The translations under genes and the position numbers were made by a program. The notes below the pieces were generated by a model, which worked only from the letters and a program-made list of their open reading frames with translations, did not search any database and was not told the origin of the DNA. Below, in pieces: positions 51,035 through 60,323 of a stretch of DNA of 64,000 bases; within the stretch, counting starts at the first letter, position 1; each line of letters opens with the position of its first letter. Source of the stretch: an uncultured Prevotellaceae bacterium (GTDB lineage Bacteria; Bacteroidota; Bacteroidia; Bacteroidales; Muribaculaceae); NCBI GenBank assembly GCA_937916085.1, contig CALGGO010000090.1:62001-126000 (forward strand), written 5' to 3'.

Positions 51035-54000
51035 TTATTTCACCTCAATCACCGTTGCGGCGGTGTGGGCAGTGACTTGTGGTGCATACTGGCACTGTGC
51101 CGAGGCGATGCCGCTGGCGTATGTCCCTATGTTGGTCACCATCACATCGTAGGTCACGGTGTGGACACCTTTTCGCAGACTGGTGATGAACATGTTGGTC
51201 TTATTGTCTTTCACCTCGTTATAATAGAATGTCTCACCCCATTTGTAGCCCGACACCTTGTCAACCGGCTCGAAACATGCGGCGCGTTCATCTGCCACGG
51301 TGACATAGTCCAAATCCTTGCGTGCATCGAGAGTGACGCGCACCTGCACTTTATCGCCAACGCTCAGCGTGGCGAACGGCTCCAATTCTCCGTCCTTGCC
51401 ATAGCGCATGAAATTCTTGGTCACGCTCAAGTCATCGGTCTTGAATGCCCGTATTTCGGCCATTGGAGCGCTGTAAGCCGAGTAGATTGCTCCCCATTGC
51501 GGGTGGGACTTCCTGTCAAATTTTATCGTCTCATTAGGAGCGACTTCCCTTACCGAGTAGCCCAGCGAGTCGGTTAGCCAATTATCGCCTGGGTCGGTGG
51601 TGAGCAACGCATAAACCGCATGGGCGGCAAGACTGCTCGGCCCCCAGTCGTTGCTCTGCTTCATCAGCAGTATCCATTTGTGGATTTGCGCTATCTCGTC
51701 TTGACGTGGGTCAACAAGCGATAATGCCTCAAGCACTGTGGCTGTGAGCGTCACTTTATCGTAGTAGGCAGCATAACCCTCTTGCAGATTTTCCCAATGC
51801 ATGCCCTGATTGTCGGTAACGGCAAACTCCCGCAGCGACTGCGCTATCTTGCGAGCCTCGTCCTTCTTGTCATTTCGATATAGCACGATGGCGGCGTAAG
51901 CGCGGTCGATGAGCGAGCGGTCTTTCCACTTCGCCATCACCTCTTTGACGCTACGGTCGTGTAAAGCCTTGTTTTTCTTGCTCATTTCCACATTGGGGAA
52001 CATCGAGCGCACATAAGCATAGCCCAAGTAGTCAATCTTCTCGCCTTTTGAGAACATATTGGATATCATGTTGCCGCAATACAGCACTCCCCTCTCTGCC
52101 ATCTTGTTCAACTCGTCGTCGCTAATGTCGGTGGTTATCAGCATCTGTTCGCCTATAAGTTCAAGCACGCCCATTGAGGTGTATAGCGACGACTCGCAGC
52201 CTGGGTAGCTGAACCAAGTCCAGCCGCCATCGCTCTGTTGCAATTTGCCAAGTGCTGTGACAAGTCGCTCATGCTCGCTGTCCATCTTGGTAGTGTCGAG
52301 CAGGTTGCTCAACTGTCGCATGCGCAAGGTCTCACGCTGGGCTGCTCCAACGAAGGGCGATGCCATCAGGTCGCCTATCTTGAGGTTGGGGTTCTGCTGC
52401 AACATCGACACAATCGTGCTGTCGCATTTCCATGAACGGATGGCATTGGCAATCTCGGGATGACTCTCTGCCAAGTCTTGCGCCACGCTTTGCGCATAGA
52501 GGCTGTGGGCAACGCAAGTCGCCACCTTGTCATTGTCGCTATAGATTGTGGGCAACGCCATAACGGCATACCACAATGGATTCTCGCAAGTCTCAAGGGT
52601 GATATGGGCATTCTCGGAATAAGACGGAACTGTCACAGTCATCTCCGCGCCGGGGTCGATGAAGAACGGCTGCGCCTCTATCACGGGTGATGCAGCCTCA
52701 AGCACTGGAATGACCATCTGTTCGCCGTCGCCCCAACGCTCGGTGGCTGCTTTCACGCGCATTCCCACCAATGCGAGGGTGTCGGGCACCGTCCAAGTGA
52801 CTTCCACATTGCGGGTCTCTTTGGGCGCAAGGGTCAACTGCTGGCTCGACGAGTGCAGCACGGCATTGGTGCGGATGTCAAACATCTCAACCACAGCATC
52901 GACCATAGCTTCTTTGTCGTCATCGTTCTGCACCTGAGCCTTGAGCGTGACATTGTCGCCATGTCGCAAGAATCGAGGGGCGATGGGCTTCACCATAAGC
53001 GGACGGCTTGTTATCAACTCTCCATAGAAATTGCCTGAAATAAGGTTCTCATTATAGGCAATCGCCTGAACAACCCAAGTGGAGTTGTTCTCAGGAGCAG
53101 TAAACTCCACCGCTACCCTACCGTCATCGCCAGTAACAAGCATGGGCTTCCACAATGCGGTCTTCACTCCCGGCTCGCGCGCTTTAACCGTTCCCATCAT
53201 CTTATTGCGGGCAAATTGCTTGCTCTTGGTGTTGACAACAATCACACCTGCCATAGCACGGGCACCATAGATTGAAGTCGCCGAACTGCCTTTCAGAATA
53301 TTGAAACTTTCAACATCATCGGCACTCATTCCTGCAAGAGCACTGGCAATTAGAGTGCGGGCATCGCCACTGGAAAGTGCATCGGCATCAAGCTCAACAT
53401 TATCCTCTACAAACACTCCATCTACAACCCACAACGGTTTGCTGGCACCAAGGACCGAAGTCGCGCCACGCACGCGTATCTTAGGCGATGAATCATCATC
53501 CAATACCGCCTCGTCGGCCACAATATTTAATTCTGTCACTTTTTGTGAACTAACACTAACACCCGCAGCACGTCCTTCAAGTAACTTCGCCTCGTCACCA
53601 GCATCCTGAGTGCCATATCCGGTAACAACCACTTCTTGGAGAATCTGGCTTTCATCTTCCTCCAGCAAAATAACTTGCGGCAACTCCGATGGTTTGAACT
53701 TATAATCGACATAGCCAATATATCTAACTATTATCTCGCTGCTGAGCGACGACACCGTTAATGTGAACTTGCCGTCAAAGTCGGTGGCAACGCCGTTCTT
53801 AGGATTCTCCGCGTCCATCACTGTTGCACCAATTACCGGCTCATAATCCAGAACCGAATACACATAACCAGTCACTTTGCAACCTGTACTGTCGATGCTC
53901 ACTACTTTTGTATCGTTCATCGAAATGCCACCTTCATTGTTTTGACTCACTAAGAACCATTTCCGGTGATAGGTGTTAAGTTCGGGAAGTTCAAAATGGA

Positions 54001-57000
54001 ACTCATTGAGCAACGGTTTATGCCAACTTGGACCGCTGTAGCCTATACCAAAATAATCTGATATGTATTGGCTTTCGTAGTCATACAAGTCTCTTGACCA
54101 AGATTGGAACGAAGCGTTCCATCGATTGGAACTTAGTTCATAGATAGCCTTATCAACCATAGCGAGCATGAGAGCCCCTTGCTGCTTCTTGTCGGTATTG
54201 TCGAGCAGCGTGAACTTCCATTGCTCATTCTCGCCGGGAACAAGGCGGTCACGGAAACTCTCTATCTTGATATTTAATTGCGATGGCGGGATTACCGCCT
54301 GAAGATAAGCAGTCTCGTTGCTCTCTTGCTTTTTATAAATATTATAGAAATTCACTGTCACGCTCTCTCCAGCGTCCTTTGGCATATCGATGGTGAACTT
54401 GTGGATGCCAGGCTTGTAGTGCAGCCATCCACGAGAGATAATGCGCGTGCTAGTCGAGGCAATATAATATATGTATGACTCATCTACCGAAGTGCCTATC
54501 AGCACCTCGCCCTTGCCCTTTTTGGTGACTTTGTCGCCACCAGGCACCAGCCATAACGGTTCATTCTCAAGGTAACATTTTTTGTCAGTCAGGCGATAGA
54601 GCAACAATTTGCTGGTACTGTGGATTGTGTCATTATCGGCCCACGCCTCAAACTCATAAAGTCCCGACGGCAGGCTATTCCAATCGACTTCCTCGTTTTC
54701 ATTCATAACGTCACCTTGCTTTATCACTTTTCCTGTAGTTTTTTCTTTTATCTTGTAGCGAATGTGAATCGTGGTATCTTTATCTGCATTATGCACTGTA
54801 ACAGGGACGGCAGTCTTCGATCCATCAAGCAAAATCTTGGTGTCAAAGGCTTTAACTGATGAGGGATCCTCATCAATCACAATTTCTATCTCACCCTCAT
54901 CGCTGCAAGTCTCGCCTTGGTCGTTGATGACCTCCACGGTATAGTCATAACCCACAGAAACACCATACTCATAGTCGTCATCTTCATCATATTCATCCTT
55001 GATGTCACGCTTAATCAGCTCGGCGGGGACAACAAGCAGGAAACGGCCATTGACATCGGTAGTGATAATCGTGTCGGGCATCGCCACTTCATCTTCGTCA
55101 TGCCAAATGGGGCTTTCCATCTCAATGTGCACGCATGCTCCCGCCACAGGCATCCCACTGTAAGTCATTACAGTTCCGGCTATCTCCACATCTTCGCCAA
55201 GATTATAATAACGATGGGGCGAGTCGAGGGATACGGTGAATGTGGGAATCTTGTATTCGCTCATGATGATGCTTTTGCTCACTATGAAATCGTTCTCAAT
55301 AAACATCTTGATTGAATAAGTGCCATTCATCTTGTCTTTGGGCAATACAAAAGAGCCCGTAGCACGCCCCCAGCTGTCGGTTGTCAATGACACCGAGTCA
55401 ACTAATTCATCATTCGGGTCATTGAGTTCAAATCTCACTTTCTCTCCTGACAGCAATTTGCGACTGTCGGCTTCTATCGAATAGACCACGCCCGCAAAGT
55501 TCACCTTCTCAGCTGGTCTGAAAATTGACAAGTCGGTATAAATCTTTCCTAATATCTCTTTGTCGGTTCTATCTATATTGGAAAGCATATAAAAACTTCT
55601 CCCCCATTTGTCATCGTCTTTTGTCACATAATATTCGTTTGAATACCGCCATTTATTACGAGTGTTAACGGCAAGCCCATCGCTGTCGGTGATGGCGCTC
55701 CACGTGCTATTGCTGACCTTTGCGCCCTCTACCGGTGCGCCGGTGGTCATGTCTACGGCAAGGAGATCTATGTTACCGGTTTCATTATGATTAAATCCAA
55801 GCAACATCAGGTCACTGACGATAAAGGTATTAGACAAGGAGATCTTTTCCCCATTTTCTACCAGCTCGCCATAGTCGTTCTTATAGGATGCAAGAACTCT
55901 GTATCTTCCACAACTCTGCGGCGGGAAACTTATGGTTCTCAAGTCACCGTCAAGCTTGATGCTGGCATTCACGATTTCATGCTGACCAACTAATGTGAAA
56001 TTAAGATCTCTATCATATTCAATTTTGTCATCTACTATAACGTCATCGTTAAGGCGGTAAAGCGAAATGACCAAAGTGTCAATGTTTTGACAAAAAAATT
56101 TCACCTCTATGGAATCGTGAGTCGCATACTCTGGTTTGATAAAAATACTCACGTCCTTTTCTCGTGCCATGCTGATTTTGTTCTTGGCGATTGACGCAAA
56201 GCGTCCCTCGGGGAAACGTGAAACATATTCCTCGCATAGCGATATCGCTTTGTCGCTTAAATCAATGTCGCGAAGCAGAGCGCCAGCACTCTCTTTGTCG
56301 ATATATTTCTCAAGGTAACTAATTGCTACAGCATAGCGGCTTGTGGCGCCAGTAGCCGCAAAATGCACCGGCGAAGAGAGCGAGTTCCTGATCACTTCCA
56401 TGTGGACTTCGCTGCCTGGCTCGCAGTTGTCGAGCAGGCGGGTGAGAATCTCGTCATCGCGGGTCATCTCATAACCCTCGAGCGCAAGGAAATGATAAAG
56501 CGAGGGGAAAATGCCCTGCGTGTCTTCGCTAATCAGTCCCTCATAGTTGCTCAACGGTTTTGCCAGCAATGCCTTCTCGTCTTTTACAGACAGACGCACG
56601 AGGTCGTTTATCTTGTCTTTTATCTGACCTCTGCTCCATAACTCAAAACGCTCAGGCAGAGTGTCAACAACTTGTGATTGTGCTCCATATTTGGCATAGT
56701 ACTGCCCAAGCACCCTTGCCTCAAGGTGATATAGCAGCGCCTTTATGTCGGCACGCTTCTCTTTTACTGCCAGCTGCTCTATGCGCGGCACAATGGTGTC
56801 GATGCTCTGCTTGGAGATGCTGCTTTGAGCGATAGAGTATCGAATCATCGCATCCACCACGGCGTTGCCGTCATCACTTTTTAGAGCCTTGTCGAGCTGC
56901 GTCAACGCCTCAGCACTCACCTTGCGGGGAAAAGCGAAATCTACCACGCTCTGCCCCATTGCGCTTGCCACCACAGTAACCGCAACAAATATCAATAATA

Positions 57001-57016
57001 ATAATCTCTTTATCAT
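51035..57016 (-). CDS. Alpha-2-macroglobulin-family protein with inserted SusC-type TonB plug
   Basis: 1993 residues from the ATG at 57016; a 27-bp extension is less likely. Signal peptide ends ASAMGQ. Macroglobulin (MG) domains fill ~260-1030 (e.g. YTDLSIFRPAEKVNFAGVVY). Residues ~1040-1265 are a carboxypeptidase-regulatory-like domain followed by a plug-like domain: GYVYSVLDYEPVIGATV, then EVVVTGYG, PLWVVDGVFVED and NILKGSSATSIYGARAMAG. The A2M and toroid domains follow. At the thioester position (~1501) the sequence is ATCVAHSLYAQ instead of the C-x-E-Q motif, so thioester trapping is probably lost. It has its own promoter. No barrel follows the plug, so this is not a TonB receptor. Confidence 0.85.
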   Translation of the reverse strand: MIKRLLLLIFVAVTVVASAMGQSVVDFAFPRKVSAEALTQLDKALKSDDGNAVVDAMIRYSIAQSSISKQSIDTIVPRIEQLAVKEKRADIKALLYHLEARVLGQYYAKYGAQSQVVDTLPERFELWSRGQIKDKINDLVRLSVKDEKALLAKPLSNYEGLISEDTQGIFPSLYHFLALEGYEMTRDDEILTRLLDNCEPGSEVHMEVIRNSLSSPVHFAATGATSRYAVAISYLEKYIDKESAGALLRDIDLSDKAISLCEEYVSRFPEGRFASIAKNKISMAREKDVSIFIKPEYATHDSIEVKFFCQNIDTLVISLYRLNDDVIVDDKIEYDRDLNFTLVGQHEIVNASIKLDGDLRTISFPPQSCGRYRVLASYKNDYGELVENGEKISLSNTFIVSDLMLLGFNHNETGNIDLLAVDMTTGAPVEGAKVSNSTWSAITDSDGLAVNTRNKWRYSNEYYVTKDDDKWGRSFYMLSNIDRTDKEILGKIYTDLSIFRPAEKVNFAGVVYSIEADSRKLLSGEKVRFELNDPNDELVDSVSLTTDSWGRATGSFVLPKDKMNGTYSIKMFIENDFIVSKSIIMSEYKIPTFTVSLDSPHRYYNLGEDVEIAGTVMTYSGMPVAGACVHIEMESPIWHDEDEVAMPDTIITTDVNGRFLLVVPAELIKRDIKDEYDEDDDYEYGVSVGYDYTVEVINDQGETCSDEGEIEIVIDEDPSSVKAFDTKILLDGSKTAVPVTVHNADKDTTIHIRYKIKEKTTGKVIKQGDVMNENEEVDWNSLPSGLYEFEAWADNDTIHSTSKLLLYRLTDKKCYLENEPLWLVPGGDKVTKKGKGEVLIGTSVDESYIYYIASTSTRIISRGWLHYKPGIHKFTIDMPKDAGESVTVNFYNIYKKQESNETAYLQAVIPPSQLNIKIESFRDRLVPGENEQWKFTLLDNTDKKQQGALMLAMVDKAIYELSSNRWNASFQSWSRDLYDYESQYISDYFGIGYSGPSWHKPLLNEFHFELPELNTYHRKWFLVSQNNEGGISMNDTKVVSIDSTGCKVTGYVYSVLDYEPVIGATVMDAENPKNGVATDFDGKFTLTVSSLSSEIIVRYIGYVDYKFKPSELPQVILLEEDESQILQEVVVTGYGTQDAGDEAKLLEGRAAGVSVSSQKVTELNIVADEAVLDDDSSPKIRVRGATSVLGASKPLWVVDGVFVEDNVELDADALSSGDARTLIASALAGMSADDVESFNILKGSSATSIYGARAMAGVIVVNTKSKQFARNKMMGTVKAREPGVKTALWKPMLVTGDDGRVAVEFTAPENNSTWVVQAIAYNENLISGNFYGELITSRPLMVKPIAPRFLRHGDNVTLKAQVQNDDDKEAMVDAVVEMFDIRTNAVLHSSSQQLTLAPKETRNVEVTWTVPDTLALVGMRVKAATERWGDGEQMVIPVLEAASPVIEAQPFFIDPGAEMTVTVPSYSENAHITLETCENPLWYAVMALPTIYSDNDKVATCVAHSLYAQSVAQDLAESHPEIANAIRSWKCDSTIVSMLQQNPNLKIGDLMASPFVGAAQRETLRMRQLSNLLDTTKMDSEHERLVTALGKLQQSDGGWTWFSYPGCESSLYTSMGVLELIGEQMLITTDISDDELNKMAERGVLYCGNMISNMFSKGEKIDYLGYAYVRSMFPNVEMSKKNKALHDRSVKEVMAKWKDRSLIDRAYAAIVLYRNDKKDEARKIAQSLREFAVTDNQGMHWENLQEGYAAYYDKVTLTATVLEALSLVDPRQDEIAQIHKWILLMKQSNDWGPSSLAAHAVYALLTTDPGDNWLTDSLGYSVREVAPNETIKFDRKSHPQWGAIYSAYSAPMAEIRAFKTDDLSVTKNFMRYGKDGELEPFATLSVGDKVQVRVTLDARKDLDYVTVADERAACFEPVDKVSGYKWGETFYYNEVKDNKTNMFITSLRKGVHTVTYDVMVTNIGTYASGIASAQCQYAPQVTAHTAATVIEVK

Positions 57017-57040
57017 ATCACCTTTTTTTATAATCAATCG

Positions 57041-57072
57041 CAAAAATACATAAGTTGAAGATATTTACCAAA
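57041..57072 (-). promoter_or_regulatory. Promoter of the A2M gene
   Basis: Minus strand TTTG (57069-57072) and TATTTTTG (57041-57048), 20-bp spacing; 24 bp before the start. Confidence 0.75.
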
Positions 57073-57146
57073 TAATCTATATAGTTTTTTGTGACAACCA
57101 AGATTTCACCACTAGCCGGAATTGCTTTAATTTTGGCAATTAATGA

Positions 57147-57174
57147 TAATTGTTTGTAATTGTGATTAATTGTT
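57147..57174 (+). repeat. AATTGTTTGTAATTGT interspersed repeat
   Basis: TAATTGTTTGTAATTGTG then ATTAATTGTTAG; directly upstream of the korA -7 box. Confidence 0.6.
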
Positions 57175-57187
57175 AGAAAAAAAATAC

Positions 57188-57195
57188 TAATTTTG
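57188..57195 (+). promoter_or_regulatory. -7 box upstream of korA
   Basis: TAATTTTG followed by GCAG. No TTTG at 19-21 bp upstream; the nearest is 31 bp away. Confidence 0.45.
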
Positions 57196-57280
57196 CAGCC
57201 GTTTTAATGCGCTTCTCGCGATTAGTGATTAGTTGTGCTGCACTTGATTATCAAACGACCAGAAACGATTAGAAACGAAA

Positions 57281-57365
57281 ACCCACTAAACACTAAACTC
57301 ATAACTCTAAACTCTAAACTCTAACCTGCGCGAAGCGCACTAAACCCATAACTCAAAACTCAAAA
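57281..57365 (+). repeat. TAAACTCTAAACTC tandem words before korA
   Basis: CACTAAACACTAAACTCATA, AACTCTAAACTCTAAACTC, CGCGAAGCGCACTAAACCC, ACTCAAAACTCAAAA: degenerate 7-8-bp units ending at the start codon. Confidence 0.6.
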
Positions 57366-57368
57366 AAT

Positions 57369-59216
57369 ATGTCAGGAAAGACTAACGTAAAATTCCGTCA
57401 GAGCATTGTTGTCCGTTTCTCGGGCGACTCTGGCGACGGCATGCAACTGGCCGGCAACATCTTCTCGAGCGTGTCGGCCGAGATGGGTGAGATTATCTCC
57501 ACGTTCCCCGACTATCCCGCCGAGGTGCGCGCGCCACAAGGCTCGCTGAGCGGCGTGAGCGGCTTCCAGGTCCACATCGGCCATGGCGTTCACACCCCCG
57601 GCGACGAGTGCGACGTGCTGGTGGCGATGAACCCCGCCGCCCTCAAGCAGAACGTGCAGTTCTTGAACAAGAACGGCGTGGCAATAGTAGATATCGACTC
57701 GTTCAAGGAAATCGACCTCAAGAAAGCCGAGTTCACCACCGATGATCCTTACAAGGAGATCGGGCTCAAGACGCAGATCGTGGAAGTGCCCATGACCACG
57801 ATGGTGAAAGCCGCCCTCGAGGACAGCGGCATGGACTTCAAGTCGCAGATGAAATGCCGCAACATGATGGCGCTGGGACTAATATGCTGGCTGTTCAACA
57901 TGCCACTGTCGAGCGCGCGCCGCTTCTTGCAGCACAAGTTCGGCAACAAGCCCGCAGTCTATGACGCCAACTGCAAAGTGCTGCAAGGCGGCTACGACTA
58001 CGGCCACAACATCCACGCGTCGGTGTCGAAATACCGCATCGAGACCGAGGATATGCGCCCTGGCATCTACGTTGACGTGAACGGCAACAAGGCCACTGCG
58101 TGGGGACTGATCCTCGCCAGCGAAAAGAGCGGACGACCATTATACCTGGGCAGCTACCCTATCACCCCTGCCACCGACATCCTCCACGAGCTCGCCAAGC
58201 GCCGCGACCTAGGCGTGAAAGCATGCCAGATGGAAGACGAGATCGCCGGCATATGCTCGGCAATAGGCGCAGCCTACGCCGGCAGTCTGGCAGTGACCAG
58301 CACCAGCGGTCCCGGCCTCTCGCTCAAGAGCGAGGCGATGGGACTGGCGGTGATGTCGGAGTTGCCACTGGTGATTATCGACGTGCAGCGTGGCGGTCCA
58401 TCAACTGGTATGCCCACCAAGACCGAGCAAACCGACCTGCTGCAAGCCCTCTATGGCCGCAGCGGCGAATGCCCATTGGTTGTGGTTGCCGCCTCGTCGC
58501 CTACCGACTGCTTCCACATGGCCTTTGAAGCTGCCCGCATCGCCATTGAGCACATGACACCTGTCATCTTGATGACCGACGCGTTCATCGCCAACGGCTC
58601 CAGCGCCTGGCGAGTGCCCGAAGTTGGCGACTATCCCGGGATACATCCCAACTTCGTCCCCGAAGACAAGGAAGCCACTTGGCACCCCTATAGCCGCAAC
58701 GACGAACTGGTGCGCTACTGGTCGTTCCCTGGCGTGCCCGACAAGATGCACCGGGTGGGAGGTCTTGAGCGTGACTACGACACCGGCGTCATCTCTAACA
58801 GCCCCGAGAATCACGAGCGCATGGTCAAGACCCGCGCACAGAAGATTGCCAACGTCGCCAACCATATCCCCCTGCTCGAGGTGAAGAGCGAGCATGAGGG
58901 CTGCGACACCATCATCGTGGGCTGGGGAGGCACCTACGGACACATCTACACCGCCTACGAGCACCTGAACCGTGCCGGCAAGCATCTCGACTTCGCGCAG
59001 TTCAACTACATCAACCCACTGCCACGCAACACCCGCGAGGTGCTCACAAAATACAAAACCGTGATTGTGGCTGAGCTTAACAACGGACAGTTTGCCACCT
59101 ATCTGCAAAGTCAGATTCCTGAGCTTAACATCAAGCGCATCAACAAGGTGCAGGGACAGCCGTTCCTCGTTAACGAGATTGAAGAAGGTGTAATTAAAAT
59201 CATGGAGGGCAAATAA
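57369..59216 (+). CDS. korA: 2-oxoacid:ferredoxin oxidoreductase, alpha subunit (KorA-type gamma-alpha fusion)
   Basis: 615 residues. Residues 1-190 are the gamma-type domain (GDSGDGMQLAGN at 19-30), then the alpha domain (YPITPATDILHEL near 262, and TSTSGPGLSLKSEAMGLAV). With KorB it converts 2-oxoglutarate or a similar 2-oxoacid and CoA to acyl-CoA, reducing ferredoxin, a key anaerobic TCA-type step. The gene is visibly richer in G and C than its neighbours (about 62% in one 60-bp stretch counted). korB follows 2 bp later. Confidence 0.92.
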   Translation: MSGKTNVKFRQSIVVRFSGDSGDGMQLAGNIFSSVSAEMGEIISTFPDYPAEVRAPQGSLSGVSGFQVHIGHGVHTPGDECDVLVAMNPAALKQNVQFLNKNGVAIVDIDSFKEIDLKKAEFTTDDPYKEIGLKTQIVEVPMTTMVKAALEDSGMDFKSQMKCRNMMALGLICWLFNMPLSSARRFLQHKFGNKPAVYDANCKVLQGGYDYGHNIHASVSKYRIETEDMRPGIYVDVNGNKATAWGLILASEKSGRPLYLGSYPITPATDILHELAKRRDLGVKACQMEDEIAGICSAIGAAYAGSLAVTSTSGPGLSLKSEAMGLAVMSELPLVIIDVQRGGPSTGMPTKTEQTDLLQALYGRSGECPLVVVAASSPTDCFHMAFEAARIAIEHMTPVILMTDAFIANGSSAWRVPEVGDYPGIHPNFVPEDKEATWHPYSRNDELVRYWSFPGVPDKMHRVGGLERDYDTGVISNSPENHERMVKTRAQKIANVANHIPLLEVKSEHEGCDTIIVGWGGTYGHIYTAYEHLNRAGKHLDFAQFNYINPLPRNTREVLTKYKTVIVAELNNGQFATYLQSQIPELNIKRINKVQGQPFLVNEIEEGVIKIMEGK

Positions 59217-59218
59217 TT

Positions 59219-60238
59219 ATGACACAGACATTTCAACAACCCGAACCTAAAGACTATAAAAATGATGTAGCAGTGCGCTGGTGCCCAGGATGTGGCGACC
59301 ACGCTGTTCTAAACGTGCTTCACAAGGCGATGGCTGAGCTTGGCGTTCCTCCTCACATGATTGCTGTGGTGTCGGGAATAGGCTGCAGCTCACGTCTGCC
59401 CTACTACATGAACACTTACGGCTTCCACACCATTCATGGTCGTGGCGGAGCTATCGCTACTGGCGTGAAAGTTGCCAATCCGCAACTCACCGTGTGGCAA
59501 ATCTCTGGCGACGGCGACTGCCTCGCCATTGGCGGCAACCACTTCATCCATGAGGTGCGTCGCAACGTCGATCTCAACCTGCTGTTGCTCAACAACAAAA
59601 TTTACGGTCTCACAAAGGGACAGTTCAGCCCTACCAGCGACCGTGGCTGCATCTCGAAATCTTCGCCCTACGGCACTACCGAGGACCCGTTCATCCCCGC
59701 CGAGCTGGTGTTTGGCGCTCGTGGCACGTTCTTCGCTCGTGGCATCGACGTGGAACTGAAAATCAATCAGGAGATAATGGTCGAGGGAGCTCGTCACAAG
59801 GGATGCTCTGTGATTGAGATTTTGCAGAACTGCATGATCTTCAACAACGGCATCCACAACCGCATCACCGACAAGGCGGTGCGAGCCAACCGAACCATCC
59901 ACCTCGTCCACGGCGAGAAGATGCTATTTGGCAAGAACATGGATATGGGACTCGTGCAAGAGGGCTTTGGACTCAAGGCTGTGCGCCTCGACGACGGGGA
60001 ATACACTATCGACGATGTGCTCATCCACGACGCTCACTGCCAGGACAACTTCCTGCACCAGCAGCTTGCCATGATGGACGGCACCAACCTGCCTGTGGCA
60101 CTCGGCGTGATACGCGACGTGGACGCTCCCAGCTACGAGACCGACGTCACCGTGCAGATGCGCAAAATCCAAGCCAAGCACCGCTACCGCAACCTCCGCG
60201 ACATGATCCTCGACGGAGACACGTGGGAAAGGAAATAA
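59219..60238 (+). CDS. korB: 2-oxoacid:ferredoxin oxidoreductase, beta subunit
   Basis: 339 residues, carrying thiamine diphosphate and one iron-sulfur cluster. WCPGCGDHAVL supplies Cys22 and Cys25; the TPP-binding motif is GDGDCLAIGGNHFIH; NKIYGLTKGQFSPTS follows. It completes the KorAB pair, whose preferred substrate by length and organisation is 2-oxoglutarate. It starts 2 bp after korA stops, so translation is coupled. A GTTGCGATG-C-CATCGCAAC hairpin lies 17 bp downstream. Confidence 0.92.
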   Translation: MTQTFQQPEPKDYKNDVAVRWCPGCGDHAVLNVLHKAMAELGVPPHMIAVVSGIGCSSRLPYYMNTYGFHTIHGRGGAIATGVKVANPQLTVWQISGDGDCLAIGGNHFIHEVRRNVDLNLLLLNNKIYGLTKGQFSPTSDRGCISKSSPYGTTEDPFIPAELVFGARGTFFARGIDVELKINQEIMVEGARHKGCSVIEILQNCMIFNNGIHNRITDKAVRANRTIHLVHGEKMLFGKNMDMGLVQEGFGLKAVRLDDGEYTIDDVLIHDAHCQDNFLHQQLAMMDGTNLPVALGVIRDVDAPSYETDVTVQMRKIQAKHRYRNLRDMILDGDTWERK

Positions 60239-60255
60239 ACGCAAGCGTTCAGTAT

Positions 60256-60323
60256 GTTGCGATGCCATCGCAACTAACTTAACATCACTCAAGCGATAGC
60301 GCACATGCGTTATCGCTTGAGTG
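60256..60323. terminator. Two hairpins between korB and dprA
   Basis: GTTGCGATG-C-CATCGCAAC at 60256-60274, then CACTCAAGCGATA (60286-60298) with TATCGCTTGAGTG (60311-60323). The second overlaps the dprA stop and is a 13-bp perfect stem; probable bidirectional terminator. Confidence 0.65.

Larger units (their letters stand above)
57017..57368. other. Divergent intergenic region between the A2M gene and korA
   Basis: 352 bp. Holds the A2M promoter (57041-57072, minus), an AATTGTTTGTAATTG repeat (57147-57174), a TAATTTTG -7 box (57188-57195), and tandem TAAACTCTAAACTC-like words with GCGCGAAGCGC (57281-57365) up to the korA start. Confidence 0.6.
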
